Positions 1 to 7,503 of a stretch of DNA of 64,000 bases are shown here, one piece after another. Source of the DNA: Methylocella tundrae. Lineage in GTDB: Bacteria > Pseudomonadota > Alphaproteobacteria > Rhizobiales > Beijerinckiaceae. The stretch is taken from positions 1 to 64,000 of the forward strand of contig NZ_CABFMQ020000120.1 in NCBI RefSeq assembly GCF_901905185.1, in the 5' to 3' direction. Position 1 is the stretch's first letter; each line of letters opens with the position of its first letter. The position numbers and the translations under genes were made by a program. The notes beneath the pieces are model-generated. The model did not search any database and was not told where the DNA came from. It saw only the letters and a program-made list of their open reading frames with translations.

Positions 1-93
1 CAGCAGCCAATAGGAGCTATGCCATTGCGACAGCGCAAGACTCAAAAGAATGACCGTCCCCGCGAACGCTAAGACGGCTCGATCAATCGACAT
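1..93 (-). CDS. DUF2892 / YgaP-like inner membrane protein, N-terminal part
   Basis: The reading frame begins with MSIDRAVLAFAGTVILLS and runs off the left edge after 31 codons, so only the N-terminus is visible. This start and the first hydrophobic segment are typical of the small DUF2892 proteins that correspond to the membrane part of the rhodanese YgaP. A GAGAGGAC ribosome site lies 7 bases before the ATG, and the gene starts 16 bp after the stop of the ArsR-type gene upstream, so the two are probably co-transcribed. DUF2892 genes commonly sit in BigR/SqrR-controlled sulfide and persulfide detoxification operons, which fits the rhodanese elsewhere in this locus. The exact role of DUF2892 is not established. 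Confidence 0.75.
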   Translation of the reverse strand, partial: MSIDRAVLAFAGTVILLSLALSQWHSSYWLL

Positions 94-109
94 GGTTTTG
101 GTCCTCTCA

Positions 110-415
110 TCATTTGCATCCCGGCGAGCAGAACAAGTTGTAGAGCAGGGCGATCACCTGCTGCGCTTCCTCGCTCGCCAGCGAATAATAGATCGTCTGG
201 GACTCGCGGCGGGTCCTGACGAGGTCATCCTCGCGCAACCGGGCAAGATGCTGCGACAGGGCGGACTGGCTGAGGCCGATCGCCTCATGCAGCACACCGA
301 CAGACTGTTCGCCCTTGTGGAGCTCGCAAAGGATCATCAGCCGATGACGATTGGCGAGGGCCTTGAGAAAGGTCTCGGCGTTGCCGGCCCGCGATGCGAA
401 TTCATCTAAATTCAT
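110..415 (-). CDS. bigR: ArsR-family persulfide-sensing repressor, BigR/SqrR type (copy 1)
   Basis: This 101-residue winged-helix protein has the ArsR fold (DNA-recognition helix around SQSALSQHLARLRE). Cys30 (in MILCELH) and Cys96 (in LFC) are 66 residues apart, the same spacing as the redox pair of SqrR (Cys41/Cys107), so it should form a di- or tetrasulfide with reactive sulfur and release DNA. It lacks the metal-binding ELCVC motif of ArsR/SmtB. The start MNLDE is chosen because it equals the start of copy 2 and lies just after a strong promoter; the frame is open further upstream but that extension would cross the promoter. It is roughly 85 percent identical to the copy at 4819 and has an extra Cys100. 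It lies downstream of the RND pump on the same strand and upstream of the DUF2892 gene. Confidence 0.85.
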   Translation of the reverse strand: MNLDEFASRAGNAETFLKALANRHRLMILCELHKGEQSVGVLHEAIGLSQSALSQHLARLREDDLVRTRRESQTIYYSLASEEAQQVIALLYNLFCSPGCK

Positions 416-451
416 TTTTACTAAATTAGGTTTATCTGTTTTATGTGTCAA
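413..451 (-). promoter_or_regulatory. Promoter of bigR copy 1, predicted leaderless
   Basis: On the minus strand a perfect -35 TTGACA (451-446) and a -10 TAATTT (428-423) are separated by 17 bases. The expected transcription start, about 7-8 bases beyond the -10, falls on or next to the ATG at 415-413, so the message would have no Shine-Dalgarno leader. The same arrangement, nearly base for base, precedes copy 2 at 4783. A CTAA-T-TTAG palindrome overlaps the -10 and is a possible autoregulatory operator. Confidence 0.65.
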
Positions 452-531
452 GCGTTCTCTTTCGCGCAAATACTTTCAAGACTGCGGGGCGACCGGAAGC
501 TTTCTCGCGCAGTCCGCGGGGTTCGCTCTCA

Positions 532-3500
532 TCAATGTGTCGCCTCTTTTGAAGTTTGAGCGCCTGGCGTCATCGGTTCGTCGCCGAAGCCTTTTCCATC
601 CTCCCTCAGCCAGACGTAGATCGCCGGGATGACGAGCACAGTCAGCGCCGTCGATGAGGCGAGCCCGAAGACGAGGGAGATGGCGAGGCCCTGAAAGATC
701 GGGTCGTTCAAGATGAACGCAGCGCCGATCATGGCCGCCGCCGCGGTAAGGAAAATTGGCTTGAAGCGGATCGCGCCCGCGTCGATCAGCGCGCGGCGCA
801 GCGTCACGCCAGTGGCGCGCTGGTGACGGATGAAATCAACCAGCAGAATCGAGTTGCGCACGATGATGCCGGCAAGCGCGATGAAGCCGATGAGGGAGGT
901 CGCCGTGAACGCCGCGTTCAGCATCCAATGCCCGAGGACGATGCCGATCAACGTCAGCGGCACCGGGATAAGGATGACGAGCGGCAGCTTGAACGAGCCG
1001 AACTGCGCGACGACGAGCAAATAAATGCCGAGGATCGCCACCATGAAAGCGGCGCCCATGTCGCGGAAGGTCACGTAAGTGACCTCCCATTCCCCGTCCC
1101 AAAGCAGCGTCGGCTTCGTATCGTCGACCGGTTGGCCGTGATATTTGATCGTCGGCGGCCCGGCGGCGCCCCAGTCGATTTGCTTCAGCGCGTCCTCGAC
1201 AGCGAGCATGCCATAGACTGGCGCCTCGAAGCGGCCCGCGACGTCAGCGGTCACCATTTCTGCGAAACGTCCGTTGTGCCGGAAGATCGGGTAGGAGGCA
1301 GGCTCGCGGGTCACGCGCACCACGTCGCCGAGCTCCACATTGGCGCCCTGGCGCGGCGTCCCGCCAGCGGGCAGAGGCGTCGAAAGCAGGCGTTCATTCA
1401 GCGCCAGAGAGGATCGCGGCAAAGCCACAGTGATGTCGATCGGCTTCAGTCCGCTGCCGCGCTGCGAATAGCCGATCTTTACCCCGCCGAGGATCGCGCC
1501 GAGCGTGTCATACACGGCCTGCTCCTCGACGCCATGATATTCGAGCGCTTCCTGATCGATCGAAAAGCGTACGCGTTCGTTACGAACGCCAAAGCTGTCG
1601 TCAACGTCGACGACGAAATCGACCGTCTCGAACGCCTTGCGGATCTTCGCGGCGAGCTCGCGCCGTGCGGGCGCGTCCGGCCCATAGACTTCGGCGAGAA
1701 GGGTCGACAACACCGGCGGCCCGGGGGGAACCTCGACCACCTTGATCGAAGAGTGCGGCGGCAGCGGCACGCCTTCGACACGCTTGCGAATGTCGAGCGC
1801 GATCGCGTGGCTCGCGCGCGTCCGCTCGCCCTTGGGAACGAGATTGACGGAGAGCTCGCCCTGCTCCGGCTTTCTGCGCAGATAGTAATGACGCACGAGA
1901 CCGTTGAAATTAAAGGGAGCGGCCGTTCCGACATAGGCCTGCATCGAGGTCAGCTCGGGCAAGTCCTTCAGGCGATCGGCAATGGCTGTGAGCGTGCGAT
2001 CCGTCGTCTCCAGCGAGACGCCGCGCGCGAGATCGACGACGACCTGAATCTCCGATTTGTTATCGAAGGGCAGCAATTTGACGCGCACGGCTTTCGTGGC
2101 GAAAAGCGCGAGCGAACCGAGCGTCGCGACGCCGATCGTCAAAAGAAAGAGCTTCGAGCGGATACGGCCGGTGAGCAATGGCCGCGCGACGCGCGCGTAG
2201 AAGCGGCCCATCGCTCCGACGTCGTGATGTCCGGCGTCCCCGCCGCGCACGGTTTCAAAGCGCCTGCGCGCGATCTTCAAAAGCAGCCACGGCGTGATGG
2301 TCATGGCGACGAAATAGGAGAACAGCATCGCCATTGAGGCGTTCGCCGGAATGGGACTCATGTAGGGGCCCATCAGGCCGCTGACGAACATCATCGGCAG
2401 CAGCGCGGCGACGATCGTCAGCGTTGCGATGATGGTCGGGTTGCCGACTTCCGAAATCGCTTCGATCGCCGTGTCGACCAGGCTGCGCTCGCCGCGCATA
2501 TGCCAGTGCCGGACAATATTCTCGACCACCACGATCGCGTCGTCGACGAGAATGCCAATCGAAAAGATGAGCGCGAAGAGGCTGACGCGGTTGATCGTGT
2601 AGCCCATCAGCCATGAGGCAAAGAGCGTCAGCAGGATTGTCGTCGGGATGATGACGAAAACGACGACGCCCTCGCGCCAGCCGATTGTAAGCGTAATGAG
2701 CGCGACGATCGAGACGGTGGCGAGCCCGAGATGGAAGAGAAGTTCGTCCGCCTTCTCGCTCGCCGTCTCGCCATAGTTCCGGCTCACCGTAACGTCGATG
2801 TCCTCCGGGACGATCCGCCCCTTTACGATGTCCATGCGGGCGAGAATCTCGCGCGCGACGACGACCGCGTTAGCGCCTTTGCGCTTCGAAATGGCGATGC
2901 TGACCGTCGGCCTTTTGTCGAGCTCGCCGTTTGCGGCGCGCGTCATGGTCCATGCGCTGCGGTCGAGTTCGGCCGCGCCGACGCGGACATCGGCGACGTC
3001 CTTGACGTAGACAGGACGGCCAGCGCGCGAGGTGAGCAGCAGGAGGCCGATGTCGGGGACGCCTTGCAGCGTCTGTCCGGCGACAGCGGGGAGAGCGCGG
3101 TCCTTCTCCCGCAAATTGCCGGCGAGGAAGGCGCGGTTGGCGTTGGTCAGCTTTTGCGTGAGCTGCGCGAGGGTTATTCCGTAAAGGGAAAGCCGCTCCG
3201 GGTCCGGCTCCACCCGGATCTGATTAGGGCTGCCGCCGACAATATAGCTGAAGCGGACATTCTCGACCTTCGCCAGTTCGTGCCGCAATTCATCGGCGAT
3301 CTGATAGAGACCATTGTCGGTCCAGCGATCTGCATGCTCCGGCTTGGCGGCGAGCGAGAGGACGACGGTGGCCACGTCGTCGATGCCGCGCCCGATAATC
3401 AGCGGCTCTGGAATGCCTTTTGGCAACTCTCCGATGTTGGCGCGGATTTTTTCATGGATGCGAAGCGCCGCCGTATCCTCGTCCGTGCCGACGAAGAAAC

Positions 3501-3795
3501 GCGCGGTGACGACGACCCTGTCGTCCTCGGTCTGCGAATAGACGTGCTCGACGCCGTTGACGCCCTTGATGATGTCCTCCAGCGGCCGGGTGATGAGTTC
3601 GACCGCCTCGTCGGCCTTATAGCCGTTCGCCTCGATGAGAATGTCGACCATCGGAACGCTGATCTGCGGATCTTCCTCCCGCGGCAACGAGAGGAGCGCC
3701 AGGCCGCCGACCATGAGCGCGGCGAGAAGCAGGAGCGGCGTCAGCGGCGATGTGATGAAAGCGCGCGCAAGCGCGCCGGATATGCCTAATTTCAT
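532..3795 (-). CDS. RND efflux transporter permease subunit (AcrB/HAE-like)
   Basis: This 1087-residue inner-membrane proton-driven pump has the RND plan: a first transmembrane helix, a large periplasmic porter domain, TM helices 2-6, a second periplasmic loop and TM 8-12. The TM4 proton-relay pair is present (GILVDDAIVVVENI), while the TM10 lysine of AcrB is replaced by Arg (GIIVRNSILLVDF). Length is typical for the family. It overlaps the adaptor gene by the ATGA at 3792-3795, so the two are translationally coupled. It sits between two persulfide-sensor-type repressors, suggesting expression in response to reactive sulfur species. The substrate cannot be read from the sequence. No outer-membrane factor is adjacent; one could come from the 36.9 kb locus. 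Confidence 0.9.
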   Translation of the reverse strand: MKLGISGALARAFITSPLTPLLLLAALMVGGLALLSLPREEDPQISVPMVDILIEANGYKADEAVELITRPLEDIIKGVNGVEHVYSQTEDDRVVVTARFFVGTDEDTAALRIHEKIRANIGELPKGIPEPLIIGRGIDDVATVVLSLAAKPEHADRWTDNGLYQIADELRHELAKVENVRFSYIVGGSPNQIRVEPDPERLSLYGITLAQLTQKLTNANRAFLAGNLREKDRALPAVAGQTLQGVPDIGLLLLTSRAGRPVYVKDVADVRVGAAELDRSAWTMTRAANGELDKRPTVSIAISKRKGANAVVVAREILARMDIVKGRIVPEDIDVTVSRNYGETASEKADELLFHLGLATVSIVALITLTIGWREGVVVFVIIPTTILLTLFASWLMGYTINRVSLFALIFSIGILVDDAIVVVENIVRHWHMRGERSLVDTAIEAISEVGNPTIIATLTIVAALLPMMFVSGLMGPYMSPIPANASMAMLFSYFVAMTITPWLLLKIARRRFETVRGGDAGHHDVGAMGRFYARVARPLLTGRIRSKLFLLTIGVATLGSLALFATKAVRVKLLPFDNKSEIQVVVDLARGVSLETTDRTLTAIADRLKDLPELTSMQAYVGTAAPFNFNGLVRHYYLRRKPEQGELSVNLVPKGERTRASHAIALDIRKRVEGVPLPPHSSIKVVEVPPGPPVLSTLLAEVYGPDAPARRELAAKIRKAFETVDFVVDVDDSFGVRNERVRFSIDQEALEYHGVEEQAVYDTLGAILGGVKIGYSQRGSGLKPIDITVALPRSSLALNERLLSTPLPAGGTPRQGANVELGDVVRVTREPASYPIFRHNGRFAEMVTADVAGRFEAPVYGMLAVEDALKQIDWGAAGPPTIKYHGQPVDDTKPTLLWDGEWEVTYVTFRDMGAAFMVAILGIYLLVVAQFGSFKLPLVILIPVPLTLIGIVLGHWMLNAAFTATSLIGFIALAGIIVRNSILLVDFIRHQRATGVTLRRALIDAGAIRFKPIFLTAAAAMIGAAFILNDPIFQGLAISLVFGLASSTALTVLVIPAIYVWLREDGKGFGDEPMTPGAQTSKEATH

Positions 3796-4757
3796 GGGTG
3801 CGTCACCACGTCGCCATCGACCAGGCCAGAGAGAATCTCGACGCCTTCGGGCGTCGTCTCGCCGGGTTGGACAACAATTTCGGCGCTGTTCTTGAGGCGG
3901 ACGAAGTTCACGCCGGCGCGCCGGTAGACATAACCGGCGGGCACGATGAACGTGTCGCGCTTGCCGGTCGTTACATAAACTCGCGTCCGCTCGCCGACGA
4001 AATAGTTTCCGAGTTCGTCGACATCGACGTCGGCGATGACTCGCCCGCCCTGGATCTCAGGATAGACGAGGCGCACTTTTCCATGCCGCATCGTCTCTTT
4101 GGATTCGTTTTGATCGCCGCGCGCGCCAATCAGCACCTTGTCGCCGGCGCGCATGAAGCGGGCGTGCCTTTCCGGCAAGGAAAGCCGCAGGATGTAATTG
4201 TCTTCGGCGAGCGTCGCGATCGTCTCACCCGGCAGAACGACGCGCCCTTCCGACACGGGAACGGTCAATACGCGTCCGGCGCCAGGCGCGTGGACGACGC
4301 CTTCGGCGGTCTGCTGCATAATGACGTCGCGATCCGAATGCATGGCGGCGCCGGTGCGCTCGGCGACATCGAGCGCGGTGCGCGCCTGATCGAGCTGCAT
4401 CTGCGTGCCGACGCCGCGACGCTTCAGCTCCAGCGCCCTGTCGAAATCGATCTGCGCCTGATCGCGCTGCGCCTGCTGCGATTTGATGCGCGAATCGAGC
4501 GCCTGCATCTGCAGCGCGAGCTTCTCATCGACGACCGTCGCCACCTCGGCTCCGTCCGCGATCCGGTCCCCTTCCTTCACTGTGAGGCGGACGATCGTGC
4601 CGCCGATGCGCGCGCGCGCGGCCAACAAGTGGACAGGCTCGACAGTCGCGATCACCGCCTTGCGATCGTCGACTTCGCGTGAATGAACTGTAAACTCATC
4701 CGCTGACGCCTGAGAGGCGAGAACGGCGGCGGAGAGCAGGACAAAGGCAAAACGCAT
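3792..4757 (-). CDS. RND periplasmic adaptor (membrane fusion protein)
   Basis: This 321-residue protein has a Sec signal peptide (MRFAFVLLSAAVLASQASA) followed by a short adaptor: a barrel/lipoyl half (TVKEGDRIADGAEVATV), an alpha-helical hairpin around residues 85-135, the returning lipoyl half (GVVHAPGAGRVLTV) and a membrane-proximal C-terminus. It would bridge the pump to an outer-membrane channel. The ATG at 4757 is chosen because a signal peptide begins there; the frame is open further upstream but that would run into the divergent regulator. No clear Shine-Dalgarno is visible. It is the first gene of a minus-strand unit: adaptor, pump, bigR copy 1, DUF2892. Confidence 0.85.
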   Translation of the reverse strand: MRFAFVLLSAAVLASQASADEFTVHSREVDDRKAVIATVEPVHLLAARARIGGTIVRLTVKEGDRIADGAEVATVVDEKLALQMQALDSRIKSQQAQRDQAQIDFDRALELKRRGVGTQMQLDQARTALDVAERTGAAMHSDRDVIMQQTAEGVVHAPGAGRVLTVPVSEGRVVLPGETIATLAEDNYILRLSLPERHARFMRAGDKVLIGARGDQNESKETMRHGKVRLVYPEIQGGRVIADVDVDELGNYFVGERTRVYVTTGKRDTFIVPAGYVYRRAGVNFVRLKNSAEIVVQPGETTPEGVEILSGLVDGDVVTHP

Positions 4758-4782
4758 GAGAGGAACTCGCGAAAGAGAACGC

Positions 4783-4821
4783 TTGACACATAAAACAGAT
4801 AAATCTAATTTAGCAACAATG
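4783..4821 (+). promoter_or_regulatory. Overlapping divergent promoters between RND adaptor and bigR copy 2
   Basis: Plus strand: -35 TTGACA (4783-4788), 17-bp spacer, -10 TAATTT (4806-4811), with the predicted start of transcription at the ATG (4819), hence leaderless. Minus strand: TTGCTA (4816-4811), 17 bp, TTATGT (4793-4788) could drive the adaptor and pump. The two promoters occupy the same DNA, so a repressor bound here would control both directions. Inverted elements AGAT-AA-ATCT (4798-4807) and CTAA-T-TTAG (4805-4813) are candidate BigR contacts. The plus-strand promoter is the better supported of the two. Confidence 0.6.
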
Positions 4822-5127
4822 AATTTAGATGAACTTGCATCGCGGGCCGGCAACGCCGAGATCTTCCTCAAGGCTCTCGCCAATCGCCATCGTCTTATGA
4901 TTCTTTGCGAGCTGCACAAACGCGAGCAGTCGGTTGGCGTGCTGCATGGGGCGATCGGCCTCAGCCAGTCCGCTTTGTCGCAGCACCTTGCCCGGCTGCG
5001 CGAGGACGAGCTCGTCACGACGCGGCGCGAGTCCCAGATGATCTATTACTCGCTGGCGAGCAAGGAGGCCAACGAGGTCATCGCGCTGCTTTACGACTTG
5101 TTCTGCGCGCCGGGGCGCCAAGGATGA
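4819..5127 (+). CDS. bigR: ArsR-family persulfide-sensing repressor, BigR/SqrR type (copy 2)
   Basis: This 102-residue ArsR-fold repressor is a paralogue of the gene at 110-415. Cys30 and Cys96 keep the 66-residue spacing of SqrR/BigR sulfur sensors; the third Cys of copy 1 (Cys100) is Arg here. Differences cluster in the C-terminal third. It is transcribed divergently from the RND adaptor and followed by a rhodanese gene after about 100 bp. The start is fixed by the promoter: the -10 ends only 7 bases before this ATG. It probably represses itself, the rhodanese and the pump until persulfide accumulates; that is family knowledge applied by inference. Confidence 0.85.
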   Translation: MNLDELASRAGNAEIFLKALANRHRLMILCELHKREQSVGVLHGAIGLSQSALSQHLARLREDELVTTRRESQMIYYSLASKEANEVIALLYDLFCAPGRQG

Positions 5128-5229
5128 GACCTCGACCATGTGCGTCGCCTCGCTGTCGTGACCTGCGCCGGACAAAGGCGGCGGACGCGAAATCATAGTC
5201 TGCCTGACCCCGCTCAAAGGAGTATTTTG

Positions 5230-5577
5230 ATGTTCTCAGGTTTATTTGCCAAGCGCCCGACAGGCCCCGATGCGACAACCATAGAGCACGAGGCCCTCAA
5301 GGAGGCGCTAAAAGGCGGCGCCTGCGTCCTCGTCGACGTTCGCGAGCCCCATGAGTATTCCGCGGGCCACATCCCTGGCGCCGTCAACCATCCTTTGTCG
5401 CGCTTTGACGCCAAGCATCTGCCGTCCGGAAAGCCCGTCGTGCTCGTGTGCAAATCCGGGGGGCGTTCGTCGACCGCTTTGCGGCAAGCTCTCGCGAGCG
5501 GTCGTCAGGATGTCTGCCATTACCCCGGCGGCACTCTTGGTTGGCATGCGCGTGGCGGAGAAGTCGTGAAGAAGTAA
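5230..5577 (+). CDS. Rhodanese-domain sulfurtransferase
   Basis: This single-domain rhodanese of 115 residues has the CDC25-like fold: the VDVREPHEYSAGHIPGA motif, then the active-site loop Cys74-Lys-Ser-Gly-Gly-Arg-Ser. The catalytic cysteine accepts sulfane sulfur to form a persulfide that is passed to thiols or cyanide. No signal peptide or membrane helix is visible, so it is probably cytoplasmic. An AAGGAG ribosome site (5217-5222) lies 7 bases before the chosen ATG, which rules out the longer frame. Its place behind a BigR-type sensor indicates a role in handling sulfide or persulfide. Confidence 0.9.
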   Translation: MFSGLFAKRPTGPDATTIEHEALKEALKGGACVLVDVREPHEYSAGHIPGAVNHPLSRFDAKHLPSGKPVVLVCKSGGRSSTALRQALASGRQDVCHYPGGTLGWHARGGEVVKK

Positions 5578-5606
5578 CGAAAGCTCGTCCGCAAGGAATG
5601 AGCCTC

Positions 5607-5634
5607 GGCGCCGGCGAGCGTGTTCCGGCGCCTT
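5607..5634 (+). terminator. Weak terminator-like hairpin after the rhodanese gene
   Basis: A perfect 8-bp inverted repeat GGCGCCGG (5607-5614) / CCGGCGCC (5625-5632) with a 10-base loop lies 30 bp past the rhodanese stop. Only two T residues follow, so if it terminates it is a weak intrinsic or Rho-assisted site. Confidence 0.35.
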
Positions 5635-6120
5635 GATCCGCGCCGCCTGTTCAATGCGGAAATTTGCGCGTGCTCCGCGCTCGTGGACCCTGCGGAAAGC
5701 CCTTGGGGCTGCGAAATCCCGCATTGCGCGGAACAGGCCATCACAATGTCTGCCCCTTGAGGTCGACCGCGCCATGGATGCCCCCCGTCTTGCCGCGGCG
5801 GTCCGACGGCCTTATCTTGAAGTACGCCGCGTTGAGGCGCCTTGGGCGCGTTTCCGTCACCCTGCGTTTCTGGCGAAGCTGATCCAAAGCTCAGACACGC
5901 AACCACGGACATGACTGCATCGGTTGTCTTGCGCAAAAATGCGCCGTGACACCCAACCAATCATCCTGCTACCAATTCGAGCCGGCCTAACGAACGGTGA
6001 AGGATCGCCGCGACCTTGACGGAACAAAACGCGAAGACGTCCCGGTCCGGCCCTTCGGCGTGAGCGGCGAGCACGATCCATTCCGAGCAAAACGCATCAA
6101 CTGTTTAAGCGGCGACATCT
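5635..6120. other. Intergenic region before nsrR, no gene recognised
   Basis: About 490 bp. Several short frames are open on both strands, but none has a ribosome site together with a recognisable protein family. The regulatory region of the nsrR-like gene must lie at its right end. No convincing promoter was identified by eye. Confidence 0.4.
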
Positions 6121-6627
6121 ATGAAACTGACGAGCTACTCCAACTACTGCTTGCGCGTGCTCATGGTCGCCGCGGCCCGGTCGCCCGATCTGACGACGAT
6201 CCAGGACGTCGCCATCGGATTTGGCGTCTCGAAGGCGCATCTGGTCAAGTGCGCGCACCAGCTTGGAACCTGGGGGTATTTGGAGACCGTGCGTGGCAAC
6301 AAGGGCGGCTTTCGCCTGGCGCGGCCGGCCAACGCCATCCGGCTCGGTGAAGTGATCCGGCGCACGGAAGAGGGATTCGAACTCGTCGAGTGCTTCGACG
6401 CGGACACCAACACTTGTCCGCTTATCGAGAAGTGCAAGCTGAGCATGGCTTTGCGGCGGGCGCTGGAGGCCTTCCTCGCCATTCTCGACGATATCACATT
6501 GGCCGATATCACGACCAACGGCAACGACCTCCTCACGGTGCTTGACTTGCAGCTCCCACCCGCCTCGGGGCGGGTCCCGGGCGTCGTCGGGCCAACAGCT
6601 CGCCCAACGCCCGCTCAGCCAAGATGA
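6121..6627 (+). CDS. nsrR: Rrf2-family nitric-oxide-sensing repressor NsrR
   Basis: This 168-residue protein starts MKLTSYSNYCLRVLM, a typical NsrR opening, and has a winged-helix domain (VSKAHLVKCAHQLG recognition region) and three cysteines Cys91-X7-Cys99-X5-Cys105 that would hold an iron-sulfur cluster. NO destroys that cluster and lifts repression. IscR and RirA, the other Rrf2 members, differ in cysteine spacing and in the N-terminal helix. The C-terminal 25 residues are Pro/Arg-rich and not conserved in the family. The context supports NsrR: a perfect-size NsrR-like inverted repeat lies 200 bp downstream, and the NO-resistant cytochrome bd operon follows. Confidence 0.85.
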   Translation: MKLTSYSNYCLRVLMVAAARSPDLTTIQDVAIGFGVSKAHLVKCAHQLGTWGYLETVRGNKGGFRLARPANAIRLGEVIRRTEEGFELVECFDADTNTCPLIEKCKLSMALRRALEAFLAILDDITLADITTNGNDLLTVLDLQLPPASGRVPGVVGPTARPTPAQPR

Positions 6628-6984
6628 GCGACGCCGGCTCCGCCCGAATGCTCGCATAGGCGACCTTGTAGCCGGCGCGCGGTCGGCACCGTCCGGGCGA
6701 TTCGTCCAGCCCGAGGATCCGCGCGATTTGCAGCATAAGGACAGATCTGTCGCCGCCGCACGTCATGAGATCGCGCAGCGCCTATTCGTCGCAGAGTTCA
6801 TTTGCACCGGGCGGATCGCCAAAGATATATTGACGATATAACTTTGTGTGATTACAAGAGAGTTCGCCGGTCGCCAATGGTCGCGGTCGCGGCTGGCCTC
6901 ACAACGCCACATATGCCCGGCTCACGATGAAGCCTTCGCCCGGCCTGTGGACTGGCTTTTCCATTCTGCATGGGAGAATCCAAC
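6628..6984. other. Intergenic region between nsrR and the ferritin-like gene
   Basis: About 357 bp. The left two thirds hold no recognisable gene. The right third contains the AT-rich inverted repeat described at 6821-6845 and presumably the promoter of the ferritin-like gene. Confidence 0.45.
6821..6845. promoter_or_regulatory. NsrR-type operator (11-1-11 inverted repeat)
   Basis: The half-sites AAGATATATTG (6822-6832) and CGATATAACTT (6834-6844) flank a single central A; 9 of 11 positions are symmetric and the flanking A/T pair extends the dyad. This 23-bp geometry and the AAG...CTT ends match the NsrR consensus architecture known from enterobacteria. It lies 140 bp before the ferritin-like gene and downstream of nsrR. 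A TTGACG at 6830-6835 within it could be a -35 element, placing the dyad on a promoter. Confidence 0.6.
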
Positions 6985-7503
6985 ATGCAACATCACATCG
7001 AATCCAGTTGCGGCGGCAATGGCCGCGGCGGTCGTCGCGCGCAAGGCTGCGCCGGCGTCACTGCTCCCCACGATATTGCGAGCCCCTTGTCGCCGGCGGC
7101 CCTAAGCGCGGTCATTGAGGCGCTGGAGGATGAGTATCACGCGCGCGCCTTCTACCGGGCGATTCTCGAGCGCTTTCCCGGCGCGAAGCCGTTCAGCCAT
7201 ATCGTCGAGGCGGAGAGCCGTCACGCGGCTGCGCTGGAGCGCGTCCTCGCGGCCTACGCCGTTCCGGTCCCGTCCGACCGGCATGCGGGCAGTGAGGAGA
7301 TCCGGCGGTCGGTTCCGGCCGCGCTCGCCTGCGCCTGCGAAATCGCGGCGCAGGCGGAAATCGACAATGTCAGCCTCTATGAGGATAAGCTTCTTCCGCG
7401 CGTCGCCGGCTACCAGGCGATCGAAAGCGTTTTCAGTCGCCTGATGCAAGCATCGCGCGACCGCCACCTGCCGGCGTTCCAGCGCTGCGCCGCGCGAGGC
7501 TGA
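6985..7503 (+). CDS. Ferritin-like di-iron domain protein (DUF2202-like)
   Basis: This 172-residue protein has a Cys/Gly-rich N-terminus (SCGGNGRGGRRAQGC) followed by a four-helix-bundle ferritin-like domain. Carboxylate/His ligands are visible in EDEYHARAFY (about residues 45-54), EAESRHAAALE (about 72-82) and again in QAEIDNVSLYEDKL and SRDRHLPAF. The pattern fits DUF2202. It should bind two metals and act in iron or oxidant chemistry, but no activity can be assigned. The ATG at 6985 is preferred over one 15 bp upstream because GGGAG lies 8 bases before it. It stands alone between nsrR and cydA and has an NsrR-type operator in front. Confidence 0.65.
   Translation: MQHHIESSCGGNGRGGRRAQGCAGVTAPHDIASPLSPAALSAVIEALEDEYHARAFYRAILERFPGAKPFSHIVEAESRHAAALERVLAAYAVPVPSDRHAGSEEIRRSVPAALACACEIAAQAEIDNVSLYEDKLLPRVAGYQAIESVFSRLMQASRDRHLPAFQRCAARG

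Noticed and set aside
823..2337. A 504-codon open frame opposite the first RND gene
   Set aside because: It is antisense to a clear RND gene, Arg/Asp-rich and without domain motifs; long antisense frames are expected in GC-rich coding DNA.
5635..5900. Short frames resembling a possible transposase scrap
   Set aside because: No catalytic motif, inverted repeat or target duplication could be found; left as intergenic.
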